Assembly (NCBI RefSeq): GCF_020883535.1 | Contig: NZ_CP086654.1 | Span: forward strand, 1,488,001-1,552,000 | Length of the DNA stretch: 64,000 nt | Source of the DNA: Staphylococcus ratti | GTDB taxonomy: Bacteria; Bacillota; Bacilli; Staphylococcales; Staphylococcaceae | Direction: 5' to 3' | Part shown: piece after piece, positions 41,143 through 53,258 of the stretch | How the letters are laid out: every line of letters starts with the position of its first letter | Position numbering within the stretch: position 1 is the first letter of the stretch | Position numbers and translations under genes: made by a program | The notes under the pieces: generated by a model | The model's input: the letters and a program-made list of their open reading frames with translations, nothing else | Told to the model about the DNA's origin: nothing | Database searches by the model: none

Positions 41143-43890
41143 TTAGTTTAAAGTTTTAACGACTTCTTGACAACGTGGGCATAGCTCTGTAAGTTCACCT
41201 ACTGAACCCAATGCTGTTGCGTAGTTCCAACAACGCGCACATTGTTCGCCTTCCGCATGTTCAATTTCAACATTTGCATATTGATACTCTTGACCGTTTG
41301 GTGCATCCACAATTTCAACTTGTGACACAATGAATAATTGTGGTAAGTTGTCAAATTGCGCTAAGAAAGCCGTTGTGTCAAAATCAGCGCTATTACCAAT
41401 TTTCACTTTAGCTTGAAGCGATTTACCAATTGTTTTTTCATTACGTGCATGTTCTAATGCACGGTTTACGTCATCGCGTAAATGCATGAATGTTGACCAT
41501 TTTTCAACCAATTGATGATCTACTTCATGACGCTCTGGTAAGTTTGACAAATGAACGCTTTCTTCGTCTTGATGTTCAATATATGACCAAACTTCGTCTG
41601 CCGTATGCGGAATAATTGGCGCTAATAATTTCGTCATATCAATTAAAATTTCATAAAGTACCGTTTGCATGCTACGGCGTTTATGCGCATCTTTTGCTTC
41701 AATATATAAAATATCTTTACCATAATCTAAATAGAAGTTACTAAGTTCTACATTAATGAAGTTCTGAACTTCTTGATAAATATCTAAATAATCAAATTGA
41801 TCGTAATGATCTAATGTACTTTTCGAAAATTCTCTAAAGCGATTTAAAATATAACGGTCCACTTCTAACAAGTCAGATTCAGCAATTTTATCTGTGTGTG
41901 GATTATAGTCACTTACATTTCCAAGTAAGAAACGTAACGTATTACGAATTTTACGATAAACGTCTGCCACTTGTTTCAAGATTTCTTCAGAAATACGCAC
42001 GTCAGCTAAATAGTCTACTGAGCTCACCCATAAACGTGCAATATCTGCACCTTTTTGTTTAACAATCGTATCAGGTACAATGACATTACCTAAAGATTTA
42101 CTCATTTTCTTACCTTCACCGTCCATTACGAAACCGTGAGATAACAACATTTTGTAAGGTGACACACCGCGTGTCGCCACAGATGTTGTAATTGAAGAGT
42201 TGAACCAACCACGATATTGGTCACTGCCCTCTAAATACATGTCCGCTGGGAAGTTTAATTCCGAACGACCTTCAAGCACACCACGGTGTGAAGAACCTGA
42301 ATCGAACCAAACGTCCATAATGTCGTCTTCCTTAGTAAATGTTCCGTTAGGGCTACCTTCATGTGTAAATCCTTCTGGCAATAAATCTTTCGCTTCACGT
42401 TCAAACCAGACATTTGAGCCATATTTCTCGAATAAATCTGCAACATGGTTCACTGTTTCTTTTGTCATAATGGTATCGCCATTTTCAGCATAAAAAACTG
42501 GTAGCGGGACACCCCAAACACGTTGACGTGAAATCACCCATTCACCACGATCACGAATCATGTTGTAAATACGTGTTTTACCCCAATCTACTTTAAATTT
42601 TGTTTGGTCAATTGCATTTAAAATATCTTCGCGCACTTTAGAAATTGACGCAAACCATTGTGGTGTCGCACGGAAAATAACTGGCTTTTTCGTACGCCAA
42701 TCATGTGGGTAACTGTGGGTAATAAAGTTAAGTTTAAGCAATGCGCCTTTTTCAGTTAATACTTCTGTAATTGCCTTATTCGCTTTATCATAGAACATGC
42801 CTGCAAATTGTCCAGCTTCTTCAGTGAAAACGCCTTTATCATCTACGGGACTTATCACGTCAAGGCCGTATTTTTGACCTACAATATAGTCATCTTCACC
42901 GTGACCTGGTGCTGTGTGTACACAACCTGTACCTGCATCCGTCGTAACATGATCACCATTAATAACAAGGGATACACGATCAATAAATGGGTGTGCTGCT
43001 TCTACATATTCTAACTCTGAACCTTTAAATTCTTTTTCACGAACAACCGTCTCTTTATTCCATTCAAGCATTTCTGCCACTGTGTCCACTAATGCCTCAG
43101 CGATAACATATTTCTCGCCATCAACATTCATCTGAACGTAAGTTAATTCAGGGTGGACCGTAATGGCTACGTTCGCAGGTAATGTCCAAGGTGTTGTTGT
43201 CCAAATAATAAATTTAGCATCTTCGTCTACTGTACCTTTCGCATCTTTCACGTCAAAAGCAACATAAATAGAAGCTGAACGTTTGTCATGGTATTCAATT
43301 TCTGCTTCCGCAAGTGAAGATTCACTTGAAGGCGACCAATAAACTGGTTTTTTCCCTTTATAAATTAATCCTTTGTCCGCCATTTCACCAAACAAACGAA
43401 TTTGTGCCGCTTCATATTCTGGTTTTAATGTAATGTATGGATGATCAAAATCGCCATTTACACCGAGACGTTTAAAATCTTTTTTCTGTAATTCAATTTG
43501 TTCTAATGCGAAAGCTTCACATTTTTTGCGAAAATCCGCAATAGACATTTCTTTACGTTTAACACCTTTTTTCGTTAACGCTTGCTCAATTGGTAAACCA
43601 TGTGTATCCCAACCTGGTACATAAGGAGCGTAAAAACCTTGCATCGTTTTATGTCGAACGATAAAATCTTTTAAAATTTTGTTTAAAGCATGCCCCATAT
43701 GTAAATTACCATTTGCGTATGGTGGCCCATCATGCAAAATGAAAGGGGTATTGCCTTCATTTTTCTTTAACATCTTTTCATATAAACGTTGTTCTTCCCA
43801 TTGAGCTTGGATTTGAGGCTCCTTATTAGGTAACCCACCACGCATAGGAAACTTAGTTTTGGGCATGAGTAACGTCTCTTTATAATCCAT
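41143..43890 (-). CDS. ileS: Isoleucyl-tRNA synthetase
   Basis: A 915-residue class I synthetase. The HIGH motif is HMGH (64-67), the KMSKS motif is [10 protein letters not shown] near residue 600, and the editing domain lies between them ([24 protein letters not shown] segment [12 protein letters not shown]). A C-terminal zinc finger (CARCWNYA and LCPRC) marks the eubacterial, mupirocin-sensitive class rather than the resistant MupA type. It is controlled by an Ile T-box in its leader and follows divIVA, the normal staphylococcal order. Confidence 0.98.
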   Translation of the reverse strand: MDYKETLLMPKTKFPMRGGLPNKEPQIQAQWEEQRLYEKMLKKNEGNTPFILHDGPPYANGNLHMGHALNKILKDFIVRHKTMQGFYAPYVPGWDTHGLPIEQALTKKGVKRKEMSIADFRKKCEAFALEQIELQKKDFKRLGVNGDFDHPYITLKPEYEAAQIRLFGEMADKGLIYKGKKPVYWSPSSESSLAEAEIEYHDKRSASIYVAFDVKDAKGTVDEDAKFIIWTTTPWTLPANVAITVHPELTYVQMNVDGEKYVIAEALVDTVAEMLEWNKETVVREKEFKGSELEYVEAAHPFIDRVSLVINGDHVTTDAGTGCVHTAPGHGEDDYIVGQKYGLDVISPVDDKGVFTEEAGQFAGMFYDKANKAITEVLTEKGALLKLNFITHSYPHDWRTKKPVIFRATPQWFASISKVREDILNAIDQTKFKVDWGKTRIYNMIRDRGEWVISRQRVWGVPLPVFYAENGDTIMTKETVNHVADLFEKYGSNVWFEREAKDLLPEGFTHEGSPNGTFTKEDDIMDVWFDSGSSHRGVLEGRSELNFPADMYLEGSDQYRGWFNSSITTSVATRGVSPYKMLLSHGFVMDGEGKKMSKSLGNVIVPDTIVKQKGADIARLWVSSVDYLADVRISEEILKQVADVYRKIRNTLRFLLGNVSDYNPHTDKIAESDLLEVDRYILNRFREFSKSTLDHYDQFDYLDIYQEVQNFINVELSNFYLDYGKDILYIEAKDAHKRRSMQTVLYEILIDMTKLLAPIIPHTADEVWSYIEHQDEESVHLSNLPERHEVDHQLVEKWSTFMHLRDDVNRALEHARNEKTIGKSLQAKVKIGNSADFDTTAFLAQFDNLPQLFIVSQVEIVDAPNGQEYQYANVEIEHAEGEQCARCWNYATALGSVGELTELCPRCQEVVKTLN

Positions 43891-44079
43891 AATTTATTCA
43901 CTCCTTTAAAATATAAAAAGAACTCTAAGCTCAACTAAAGGGACGGCTATGCCGCGGTACCACCCTGATTAACTCAGCTTAGAGTTCTCTTTTAAAACAT
44001 ATTTATACCACGATGTGAGTGATACAAGTAAAGTGTCTACGCTAGGCTCTCACCTTCCCTAACTCGCTGTGAGTATGAC
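43891..44079 (-). promoter_or_regulatory. T-box riboswitch of ileS
   Basis: On the minus strand the T-box core AGGGTGGTACCGCG (43953-43966) lies inside terminator arms GAACTCTAAGCT and AGCTTAGAGTTC (43976-43987 and 43920-43931), followed by TTTTTAT. Upstream GGTGAGAGCC (44045-44054) is the Stem I AG-bulge/distal region, and an ATC (44021-44023) is a likely isoleucine specifier. Uncharged tRNA-Ile would favour antitermination. Stem I reaches to the divIVA stop. Confidence 0.92.
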
Positions 44080-44700
44080 TTACTTCTCTTGCTTGTCTCC
44101 ATCATTCTCTTTATTTGATGCTTCTGTATGATTCTCAACCGTATTTTCTTTTTCTGTTTGTTGTTGTTCTTCAGGAGTTAAGTCTTGTTTGCTTAAATGC
44201 TGAACATTTTCTTCTGTCACATGTTGTGCATCTAAGTCATAATTAAGTAAATACTCCCAATCATCACTTTTAAGCAAATCTAATTGTGCCTCAACTAACA
44301 TTTTAAAACGTGAACGGAAAATTTTAGATTGTCGTTTCATATCCTCTGTTTGGAATGAAAGACGACGTGATTTTTCAATGCCGTCATTGACAATGCGATT
44401 GGCTTCAGCATGTGCTTTTTGAATGATTGCATCGTGCTCTTTTTGTGCCGCTGCTTTTGTTTCATCTGCCGCACGTTGTGCACTTACAATTGCTTCACCA
44501 ACTGATTTTTCAACATCTTTAAATGATTGAATATGTGTGTCTCTTTCTTGCAATACATTTTCGAGTTGCTTCTTGTCTTCTTTTAAACGCTCAATTTCCT
44601 TACTTAATTGCTCTAAATATTGTTCAACCTCAACCGGTTCGAAACCATTTTTAGTACGTGTAAAAGACTTGTTTTTTATCTCACTTGGTGTGAAAGCCAT
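44080..44700 (-). CDS. divIVA: Cell division initiation protein DivIVA
   Basis: A 206-residue coiled-coil protein that marks curved membrane at the septum. The N-terminal lipid-binding domain is MAFTPSEIKNKSFTRTKNGFEPVEVEQYLE, followed by coiled coil (about 30-150, rich in Glu, Lys, Gln and Ala) and an acidic Gln/Glu-rich tail. The start at 44700 has AGGAGG upstream and matches the family; upstream residues in the open frame do not. It lies 23 bases after ylmH. The ileS T-box starts at its stop codon. Confidence 0.95.
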   Translation of the reverse strand: MAFTPSEIKNKSFTRTKNGFEPVEVEQYLEQLSKEIERLKEDKKQLENVLQERDTHIQSFKDVEKSVGEAIVSAQRAADETKAAAQKEHDAIIQKAHAEANRIVNDGIEKSRRLSFQTEDMKRQSKIFRSRFKMLVEAQLDLLKSDDWEYLLNYDLDAQHVTEENVQHLSKQDLTPEEQQQTEKENTVENHTEASNKENDGDKQEK

Positions 44701-44723
44701 GTCATTTCCTCCTTCATAATACA

Positions 44724-45494
44724 CTATTTAAATAAAGTTTGATAGGCTAATCTCAATTTATCTTTTTTTGTACGTTCACCAATTTCTGTGATTTTTGCTC
44801 TACCATATCCTTGAATCGATATGACGTCACCTTCAGCAAGTTGAAAATCAACAGATTCTACAATTGAATGATTGACCTTCACGCGTTTACGTTGTATCAA
44901 TGTTTGCGCAATACCTCGTGATTTTCGAATCATCTCTTTAATAACAACGTCTAATCGTAACGCACTTACCGTCGCATTATGCATTTGCCATTGCTCTTTA
45001 GATTCTATCATATTTTCGATAGATAAGGTATTGAGTTTAACTGTTGCGCCTTTTATTTGTGTTAATTCCATCATGATATAGGATTTAATTTGATTTGTCA
45101 AAACGAACTGTAATCGCTCTCCTACTATAATATCACCAATTTGTTCACGTTCAATGCCTAACGACATTAAAGTGCCCAAAACATGTTGATGTTTGATTGA
45201 AACAAATTTCTCAGGATACGCTATGTCAATTAAACTTAGGTCGAAATCATTTGCCATTGGCTCAAAATAATCCGGAGCAATGATAGCACGACGTCGTTCG
45301 CAATGGGGACCCCCATAAAAATGACAATTCAAGTCTGGGAAACTGCCGACGATAACTTTTAAAATATATTGTCCTCGTGGATCTAAAAAATAAGTCAAGA
45401 CTGGGCTATACTGTGTTTCAGCTTGTCTTACTTTATCTGTTAATGCGTCAATCATCGGTCGTTCTTCTGGTCTGAAGTGTTGATAAAGCTCCAT
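44724..45494 (-). CDS. ylmH: YlmH-type S4 RNA-binding protein
   Basis: A 256-residue protein with a C-terminal S4 domain (about 175-235: RLDVVIKEMIRKSRGIAQTLIQRKRVKVNHSIV) behind a folded N-terminal part. In Bacillus YlmH acts on stalled 50S-peptidyl-tRNA complexes and supports rescue, related to the RqcH pathway, and RqcH is also encoded in this window (24.0 kb). The start at 45494 (MELYQHFRPEE) has GGAG upstream. Position between yggT and divIVA is the normal one. Confidence 0.93.
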   Translation of the reverse strand: MELYQHFRPEERPMIDALTDKVRQAETQYSPVLTYFLDPRGQYILKVIVGSFPDLNCHFYGGPHCERRRAIIAPDYFEPMANDFDLSLIDIAYPEKFVSIKHQHVLGTLMSLGIEREQIGDIIVGERLQFVLTNQIKSYIMMELTQIKGATVKLNTLSIENMIESKEQWQMHNATVSALRLDVVIKEMIRKSRGIAQTLIQRKRVKVNHSIVESVDFQLAEGDVISIQGYGRAKITEIGERTKKDKLRLAYQTLFK

Positions 45495-45615
45495 TTTCTT
45501 ATGCTCCTTCACATATTTAAACACATCGTAAGCGCGGATGACGTGGTTGAAAAGCTCAAAAAGCGTCTTTTTAAACGAGCCATCTACTACACTTTTAAAC
45601 GCTGCCTATGAAATA

Positions 45616-45647
45616 AGGGGCTAGAACATCTCTATGTCCCAACCCCT
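45616..45647. repeat. TAGAACAT-family hairpin inside the dcw group
   Basis: AGGGGCTAGAACAT (45616-45629) and ATGTCCCAACCCCT (45634-45647) form a stem with a four-base loop between yggT and ylmH. No long T run follows on the minus strand beyond TTATTTC, so it may weaken rather than fully stop reading. Confidence 0.7.
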
Positions 45648-45664
45648 ATAGTAAAATCATACGA

Positions 45665-45955
45665 TTAATAAAATTGCGTCACGATTAATTGGTATATTGC
45701 CACTAGACCTCTTTGGAACAAATTAAGTACAATAAATGCCACAATTGGTGATAAATCAATCATTCCTAAAGGTGGGATAATGCGTCTAAAAGGCTCTAAA
45801 TAAGGTTCGTAAATTTTAGCCATAAATTGTCCGATGGCACTTTCACGAGCACCAGGTAGCCATGACATAAAAATGTAGACAATCATACCATACGTATAGA
45901 TTCTAACTGCAAATAACAAAAATTCAAAAATCATTCCTACTGTTTGTTCTGCCAT
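45665..45955 (-). CDS. yggT: YggT family membrane protein (YlmG)
   Basis: A 96-residue protein with two hydrophobic segments (FEFLLFAVRIYTYGMIVYIFMSW and IVAFIVLNLFQRGLVAIYQLI) and the YggT loop YEPYLEPFRRIIPPLGMIDLSPI between them, the family signature. In other bacteria and plastids YggT/YlmG affects envelope organisation and nucleoid or septum placement. It lies 11 bases after sepF. Exact function unknown. Confidence 0.93.
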   Translation of the reverse strand: MAEQTVGMIFEFLLFAVRIYTYGMIVYIFMSWLPGARESAIGQFMAKIYEPYLEPFRRIIPPLGMIDLSPIVAFIVLNLFQRGLVAIYQLIVTQFY

Positions 45956-45966
45956 AGATGTCTCCC

Positions 45967-46581
45967 TTATTCGTATTGATTTTCCATCGCATCAATGTGC
46001 TCTGAAATACTACCAGCGACTTCTACATTGTCTGGAGTACATAAGAAAATATCCGCACCGACACGTTGAATATCTCCACCAATTGCATATACAGTTCCAC
46101 TTAAGAAATCGATAATGCGCTTTGCTGATACTGCATCGATTTGTTGTAAATTTACGAGGGTTGCACGACGATTTTTTAGTTCGTCAGCAATATCTTGTGT
46201 ATCAGAGAATACTCTAGGTTCAAATAAGCACATTTTAGAACTGCCATTTGTAAATGCATCCTGTGTTTGAGTCATACTTACCACATTCCCTTGCTGTGTC
46301 GCTGATTCTTTCGCGATTTGATATTTACGTTCGTTATGTGTTGATTTATTTCTAGAAGATTGTTTTTTAGGGACAGATTGTAACGCTCTAGGACGTTCTG
46401 TCGTCTGCGTAGATTGTGTAAATCCTTGTTTAGAAGATGCACTTTGGTTTTTGTCAGCTTCTCTTTGCATTTCTCTTTCTCGTGCTCTTTCACGACGCTC
46501 TTCTTCCTCGATGAAATCATCATCTTCCTCTTCGAATGTGAAAAAGCCATTGAATAGGTCTTTTATAGCCAATACCCTCAC
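45967..46581 (-). CDS. sepF: Cell division protein SepF
   Basis: A 204-residue FtsZ-binding protein that tethers FtsZ to the membrane. The N-terminal amphipathic helix ([13 protein letters not shown]) is followed by a long acidic and Gln/Ser-rich linker (about 18-100), and the C-terminal SepF fold carries [29 protein letters not shown] and [21 protein letters not shown]. The GTG start overlaps the yggS stop as GTGA, the likely coupled start; a TTG three codons later is eight bases from GAGGAG and is an alternative. The linker is longer than in S. aureus by recall. Confidence 0.93.
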   Translation of the reverse strand: MRVLAIKDLFNGFFTFEEEDDDFIEEEERRERAREREMQREADKNQSASSKQGFTQSTQTTERPRALQSVPKKQSSRNKSTHNERKYQIAKESATQQGNVVSMTQTQDAFTNGSSKMCLFEPRVFSDTQDIADELKNRRATLVNLQQIDAVSAKRIIDFLSGTVYAIGGDIQRVGADIFLCTPDNVEVAGSISEHIDAMENQYE

Positions 46582-47252
46582 TCCTCTTTTCCTACTAAAC
46601 TTGTACCAATACGCACATATGTCGCACCCATTTCAGTTGCTATAGCGTAATCATTACTCATCCCCATAGATAATTCCGTACATGGGGCATAATCTAAGTT
46701 TAAAGCTTGAACGTCATCACGTTTCAGTTTCAATTGTTTAAATATATCTTTTAATTGTGCTTCATCATCTGTATAAGGTGCCATGGTCATGAGGCCTACC
46801 ACTTGAATATGATCGTAATGCCCAAGTTGTTGAATGAATGGTATTACCTCTTCTAAAGTTAATCCATGTTTAGATTGTTCCTCAGAAACATTGACTTGCA
46901 CAAAACATTTAATTGTGTGCGTTGCACGTTTGCTGATTTCTTTTGCTAAACTCTCACGATCCAACGCATGAAGATAGTCGATTTCATTGATGACTTCTTT
47001 TACTTTTCGAGATTGTAGCGAACCAATAAAATGCATCGTCACATCATCTGGTAACGCTGCTTTTTTATCTCGAAACCCTTCAATTCGGTTCTCTCCAAAA
47101 TCACGAATGCCCACATCATAAGCTTCTTTGGCTCGCTCTATTGTAACATATTTCGTCACTGCAATCACGCGAGGAATAGACGTTAATTCTGATTCACTTA
47201 CATGCTTTTTTATTTCAGATTGTATATGATTATAATTTTCTTGAACTGACAT
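46578..47252 (-). CDS. yggS: YggS family pyridoxal phosphate homeostasis protein
   Basis: A 224-residue PLP-binding protein (PLPBP/YlmE). [18 protein letters not shown] contains the PLP-binding Lys, [12 protein letters not shown] is the family signature, and [35 protein letters not shown] and LSMGMSNDY follow in normal order. It keeps free PLP balanced and has no known enzyme activity. It lies 27 bases after pgeF and overlaps sepF. The division-cluster position is conserved in Firmicutes. Confidence 0.95.
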   Translation of the reverse strand: MSVQENYNHIQSEIKKHVSESELTSIPRVIAVTKYVTIERAKEAYDVGIRDFGENRIEGFRDKKAALPDDVTMHFIGSLQSRKVKEVINEIDYLHALDRESLAKEISKRATHTIKCFVQVNVSEEQSKHGLTLEEVIPFIQQLGHYDHIQVVGLMTMAPYTDDEAQLKDIFKQLKLKRDDVQALNLDYAPCTELSMGMSNDYAIATEMGATYVRIGTSLVGKEE

Positions 47253-47279
47253 CCTTATTTGTCCTTTCCATACAATACG

Positions 47280-48071
47280 TTAATGTTGACCAATAAAAGC
47301 TAACATTCTTCCTGTCTTTCCTTTTTCTACCCGATAGGAGAAAAATAATTCTAAGTTTTCAGAGGTTGCGTGCGTCGTTCTGTAAATATTCTCATGAGGT
47401 ACACCCTTATTCTCACACAATAATTGATTGGCTAACTTTAAATCAATACCATGTCGATTGTCTCCTCTAGTTTCAATGTACTTTGTATCATCAATCGGCA
47501 ATTTTTTAAATTGCGCCAAAATATCATCATTGATTTCGTAAGTGTTAGACGTTGAAGGTCCGATAACAACATACATATCTTCATATGGGTATGGAAATTG
47601 ATTTAATAATTCCTCTACAATACACTTTACAGTTCCCCGCCATCCAGCATGAACCAATCCAATAAAATGATGTTTAGGGCTATAGAAATAGATTGGCACA
47701 CAATCCGCATAGCACATCGTTAAGAGTATGTCTTTATCATATGAATACAGACCATCCACACCAAACAAACAATCATTGGACAATGCATCAATATTTGACC
47801 CTTTATCTTTCGAACTAACTTCAACCACTTTAGCCTCATGCGTTTGAATAGGAAAAACCCATTGCGATGTAGGAAATCCTATTTCGTGCGCTAAAATATT
47901 TTGATGTTTTGTAATATTTTCAGATGTATCATCGATGTAACGCGCCATATTAAATGCATGATTAGGAAAAGGACTCACGCCACCTTGACGCGTTGTCATG
48001 CCAATCGATATTTCATGCTTTTGGCTCGGTACGTAATTCAAATAGTGTCCTACAGGTATGAAAGCTTTCAT
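47280..48071 (-). CDS. pgeF: Purine nucleoside phosphorylase PgeF (YlmD, laccase domain)
   Basis: A 263-residue protein of the YlmD/YfiH family, which has been shown in relatives to cleave purine nucleosides. The family pattern is present: [34 protein letters not shown] and [11 protein letters not shown] (metal-binding Cys and His), and the C-terminal [21 protein letters not shown]. The ATG at 48071 has GGAGG seven bases upstream. It lies just downstream of ftsZ but behind a hairpin (48127-48160), so it may have a separate transcript. Confidence 0.92.
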   Translation of the reverse strand: MKAFIPVGHYLNYVPSQKHEISIGMTTRQGGVSPFPNHAFNMARYIDDTSENITKHQNILAHEIGFPTSQWVFPIQTHEAKVVEVSSKDKGSNIDALSNDCLFGVDGLYSYDKDILLTMCYADCVPIYFYSPKHHFIGLVHAGWRGTVKCIVEELLNQFPYPYEDMYVVIGPSTSNTYEINDDILAQFKKLPIDDTKYIETRGDNRHGIDLKLANQLLCENKGVPHENIYRTTHATSENLELFFSYRVEKGKTGRMLAFIGQH

Positions 48072-48126
48072 CAAATAGCCTCCTAATCATATCCAAGTCT
48101 TAATATTGAATTCATAAAAGCAAAAA

Positions 48127-48160
48127 GCTAGGACAATGAACGATTCACCTTTGTCCTAGC
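48127..48160. terminator. Terminator hairpin of the TAGAACAT family after ftsZ
   Basis: GCTAGGACAA (48127-48136) and TTGTCCTAGC (48151-48160) are perfect arms. On the minus strand TTTTTG follows, so it should end or reduce transcription from ftsZ into pgeF. Confidence 0.75.
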
Positions 48161-48272
48161 AACAATCTATCTACTTTGGGAGCACATTCATCAATTTATC
48201 AAACCCTTAATCATCAAGTCATGTGCTCTTTTATATCATATCTTCTTATGCTGTGATGATATTTGAAGAGAA

Positions 48273-49454
48273 TTAACGACGTGTTCTTCTTGAACGACGT
48301 TCTTCTCTGTTACGGATAAAGCTTGGGATATCATCATCATTTGTACTATGGCCACGGCCATTATCCACTTCTCTATCATCTTGTAATGAAGAAGTTGACG
48401 GTGAATGGTTACCGTTAAAACCAGATTCTCTAGTTGTTGTATTTTGAGCACTGCTTCCAAATCCAGAAGTGGCTGGCTGTTTGCGCGCTTGTGATGAAGG
48501 CTTATCTTCAAAACCAGTTGCAATCACTGTTACAACGATTTCATCTTGTAATTCCGGATTAATCACTGTACCGAAAATCATATTCACATCTTCATCAGCA
48601 GCATCTTGCACAATATCCGCAGCTTCTTGTGCTTCGAATAATGATAATGATTCGCCACCAGTGATGTTCATTAACACACCTTGTGCACCAACAATCGACG
48701 TTTCAAGTAGTGGAGATGAAATCGCCTTTTTAGCTGCTTCAACTGCTCTATTTTCACCAGAAGAAACACCAATACCCATTAATGCTGAACCTTGGTTAGA
48801 CATAATTGTTTTAACGTCAGCAAAATCTAAGTTCACTTCACCTGATACAGCGATAAGGTCTGAAATACCTTGTACACCTTGACGTAAAACGTTATCAGCT
48901 TCTTTGAACGCTTCCATCATTGATGTAGATTTATCAACGATATCTAATAAACGATCGTTAGGAATTACAATTAATGTGTCTACAGCAGCTTTCATTGACT
49001 CAACACCAGCAGCTGCTTGTGTTTGACGTTTGCGTCCTTCGAAACTAAATGGACGTGTAACAACACCTACAGTAAGTGCACCCATTTCTTTAGCAATTTT
49101 GGCTACAACTGGTGCTGCACCTGTACCTGTACCGCCGCCCATTCCAGCAGTAACGAATACCATGTCTGCACCTTGAATTGCATCTTCAATTTGTTCGCGT
49201 GATTCTTCAGCAGCTTTTTTACCAATTTCTGGATTAGCGCCGGCACCTAGACCACGTGTTAATTTTTCACCAATTTGAATTTTTGATTCTGCTTTAGATA
49301 AGTTTAACGCTTGCCCATCTGTATTAATTGCAATAAATTCAACATTATTCATTCCATGGTCAATCATTCGATTCACGGCATTGTTACCACCGCCGCCGAC
49401 ACCGATGACTTTAAGTGTCGCTAAATGATTAAATCCTTGTTCAAATTCTAACAT
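48273..49454 (-). CDS. ftsZ: Cell division protein FtsZ
   Basis: A 393-residue tubulin-like GTPase that forms the division ring. [15 protein letters not shown] (about 17-31) and the tubulin motif [13 protein letters not shown] (about 104-116) bind GTP, and FADVKTIM with NLDFAD gives the synergy-loop region. The C-terminal linker is Gln/Ser/Asn rich, followed by the conserved tail [13 protein letters not shown] that binds FtsA and SepF, and ends in an Arg-rich stretch. It lies 29 bases after ftsA with AGGAGG ahead of its start. Confidence 0.98.
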   Translation of the reverse strand: MLEFEQGFNHLATLKVIGVGGGGNNAVNRMIDHGMNNVEFIAINTDGQALNLSKAESKIQIGEKLTRGLGAGANPEIGKKAAEESREQIEDAIQGADMVFVTAGMGGGTGTGAAPVVAKIAKEMGALTVGVVTRPFSFEGRKRQTQAAAGVESMKAAVDTLIVIPNDRLLDIVDKSTSMMEAFKEADNVLRQGVQGISDLIAVSGEVNLDFADVKTIMSNQGSALMGIGVSSGENRAVEAAKKAISSPLLETSIVGAQGVLMNITGGESLSLFEAQEAADIVQDAADEDVNMIFGTVINPELQDEIVVTVIATGFEDKPSSQARKQPATSGFGSSAQNTTTRESGFNGNHSPSTSSLQDDREVDNGRGHSTNDDDIPSFIRNREERRSRRTRR

Positions 49455-49483
49455 TTACAATTCCTCCTAATCTTTGTAGCCAA

Positions 49484-50944
<1,461 letters not shown>

Positions 50945-51006
50945 TTACAATAACAAACTTTCAATGTGAACTATAAACACGTTGATTTTAGAACTTTTTT
51001 GACATT

Positions 51007-51894
51007 TTATTCTTTTTCGTTCTCTTTAATTTTATTCAGTGCTTTTTGTAAGTCATCTTTCGCTTTATCTTCAGTTGCTGTACCTGATTTAAGCTCTTTT
51101 GAACTTGCTGATCCATTATCGCCATTTTTATCATTCTCATATGGAATGAAAGTAGCGCCAACAGACAAGTCAATGTATCCTGATTTTTTTAATTTTCCAG
51201 TTTCATCTTTTTCTAAAGCTTGTGACATGCTCGGATAATATGTCAATTTTTTAGCAATAGTTGTAGTTTTCCCTAACACTTCTATGCCATCTCTCATATA
51301 GAGTCTAATTAAATTAGGTTGATCTTTTTCCGGTGCATAATTAATTTCAGAAATTTGCGCTCGTGTCGTTCCGTCCATCTTTTGTAACGCTTCAACAACT
51401 TTACGCTTTTCCGTCCCTTTAAAACCATTCAAATATGGCACTTCGTTAGGGACTGTACCTTTAAAATCTTTTAGTACTTTTCCTGTTTCTATGATTGGAA
51501 CGTTCTTATCTTTTTCTTCTGTAACCCCCACAACGTCATGCTCGTTCACATCCACAATGAGTTGGTTAGGAAATGCTTTATGAATATCCACGGATTTAAC
51601 TAATGGGTTTTCTTCGATACGCTCTATTGCCGCTTTAGAATCATAAGCATATATTCTAGGCGTATTATCAATGCGCAGTTGCTTTTTCACTTCTTCTTTT
51701 GATACGAAATGCGTGCCATTGATTTCTGCGTTATGTACTTTGCTTATTGGCGTAAACATAAACAATGCAATGAGTACAAAAATCACTACTAACCCTAAAA
51801 CTAAATTGCGCTGAAAACGACGTCGTTTTTTCAATTGTTTGCGTCGCTTTTCTTTAATGTACTCATTATCTATTTTTTTAACAGGTTCACTCAT
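51007..51894 (-). CDS. divIB: Cell division protein DivIB (FtsQ)
   Basis: A 295-residue type II membrane protein of the divisome. A basic cytoplasmic head (KEKRRKQLKKRRRFQR) leads to one membrane segment (LVLGLVVIFVLIALFMF, about 31-47), then the POTRA domain (VHNAEINGTHFVSKEEVKKQLRID, about 53-76) and beta domain, and a charged C-terminal tail rich in Lys, Asp and Glu. It lies 14 bases after murD. It pairs with DivIC and FtsL. Confidence 0.95.
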   Translation of the reverse strand: MSEPVKKIDNEYIKEKRRKQLKKRRRFQRNLVLGLVVIFVLIALFMFTPISKVHNAEINGTHFVSKEEVKKQLRIDNTPRIYAYDSKAAIERIEENPLVKSVDIHKAFPNQLIVDVNEHDVVGVTEEKDKNVPIIETGKVLKDFKGTVPNEVPYLNGFKGTEKRKVVEALQKMDGTTRAQISEINYAPEKDQPNLIRLYMRDGIEVLGKTTTIAKKLTYYPSMSQALEKDETGKLKKSGYIDLSVGATFIPYENDKNGDNGSASSKELKSGTATEDKAKDDLQKALNKIKENEKE

Positions 51895-51908
51895 TTAAGT
51901 CACATCCT

Positions 51909-53258
51909 TTAATGTGATGGTAAGTGTTTACGGAAGGCGTTGATAAAGGCTTCCCCACGTTGTTCAAATGTATCATATTGATCCCAGCTTGCACACGCAG
52001 GTGAAAGTAACACAACATCATTAGGTTCAATCACATCTTGGACTAAATCAACTGCTTCAGCAACGTCTTTTGCTCTTAATACATATTTCCCTTGACTTTC
52101 ACCTAATTTAACAAATTTATTTTGAGTTTCTCCAAATGTAACCATTACGCGTACATTATTCATGTACGGCGTAAGCTCATCAAATTGATTTCCTCGATCA
52201 AGTCCACCGCACAACCAAACGATAGACTGTTTAAACGAATTTAAAGCAAATTGTGTTGCAAGTGTATTTGTTGCTTTCGAATCATTGTAATATTTATTCG
52301 TTTTATTGTTACCGATATATTGAAGTCGATGCTCGATGCCAGAGAATGTCGTTAATGATTGGATAATAGCAGAAATTGACACACCTGCAAGAATTGCCGC
52401 CATCACTGCCGCTAAAATATTCTCTAAATTATGTTCCCCTGGTAATACGATGTCATCTAAGTGGATAAGACGCATTCCTTGATAAACGATGTAATTATTT
52501 TCAACGTAAATGCCATCTACAGGTTGTTGTGTTGAGAAATAAATGATTTTTGATTTTACTTGTGCTGTATCAATCAAATGTCTTTGATGGTAATTGAATA
52601 TTAAGTAATCACTTTCTGTTTGATTCTCAAAAATACGCTTTTTCGCATTTTGATAATTTTCCAAAGTGTCGTGATAATCAAGGTGTGCAGAATAAATATT
52701 TGTAATGATAGCAATGTGTGGTCGATATTTTTCAATTCCTAAAAGTTGGAATGAAGATAATTCTGTAATAAGATGCTCATCAGCACGTACATCTTGCGCA
52801 ACTTTCGAAGCAACATATCCTATATTCCCTGCTAAACGTCCTGATTCGCGACTTTTACTGAACATGTCACCAATAAGTGACGTTACTGTCGTTTTACCGT
52901 TTGTTCCTGTAATACCAATTATCGGTGCTTCTGATACTAAATAACTTAATTCGACTTCCGTCAAAATTTTTAGTCCGCGCTTTTTAGCTTCTTCTAATAT
53001 TGGTACAGTGTACGGAATGCCTGGATTTTTAAAAATTATAGGAGATTCATCTAATAATGCTAGTGGATGTGAACCACTTACAACGCTAATTCCCATAGCC
53101 TCTAAGTCATGCGCATGCGCATCCTGTGTTAAATCTTTACCATCATTGACTGTGACATCCGCGCCTAACAAATGTAGCAATTTGGCACATTCATAGCCAC
53201 TTTTAGCTAATCCAAGGACTAATGCTTTCTTCCCTTTTAATCCTGTATAGTTTAGCAA
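51909..53258 (-). CDS. murD: UDP-N-acetylmuramoyl-L-alanine:D-glutamate ligase MurD
   Basis: A 449-residue Mur ligase that adds D-Glu to UDP-MurNAc-L-Ala in the cytoplasm. The N-terminal Rossmann part starts [17 protein letters not shown], the ATP motif is [18 protein letters not shown] (about 112-128), [12 protein letters not shown] and [14 protein letters not shown] are the ligase midsection, and [10 protein letters not shown] with [19 protein letters not shown] marks the C-terminal domain. It starts right after the mraY stop and is cotranscribed with it. Confidence 0.97.
   Translation of the reverse strand: MLNYTGLKGKKALVLGLAKSGYECAKLLHLLGADVTVNDGKDLTQDAHAHDLEAMGISVVSGSHPLALLDESPIIFKNPGIPYTVPILEEAKKRGLKILTEVELSYLVSEAPIIGITGTNGKTTVTSLIGDMFSKSRESGRLAGNIGYVASKVAQDVRADEHLITELSSFQLLGIEKYRPHIAIITNIYSAHLDYHDTLENYQNAKKRIFENQTESDYLIFNYHQRHLIDTAQVKSKIIYFSTQQPVDGIYVENNYIVYQGMRLIHLDDIVLPGEHNLENILAAVMAAILAGVSISAIIQSLTTFSGIEHRLQYIGNNKTNKYYNDSKATNTLATQFALNSFKQSIVWLCGGLDRGNQFDELTPYMNNVRVMVTFGETQNKFVKLGESQGKYVLRAKDVAEAVDLVQDVIEPNDVVLLSPACASWDQYDTFEQRGEAFINAFRKHLPSH

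Noticed and set aside
48236-48523. Alternative frame overlapping the ftsZ 3' end
   Set aside because: It is a shifted reading of the ftsZ linker; ftsZ itself is intact to its conserved C-terminal tail.
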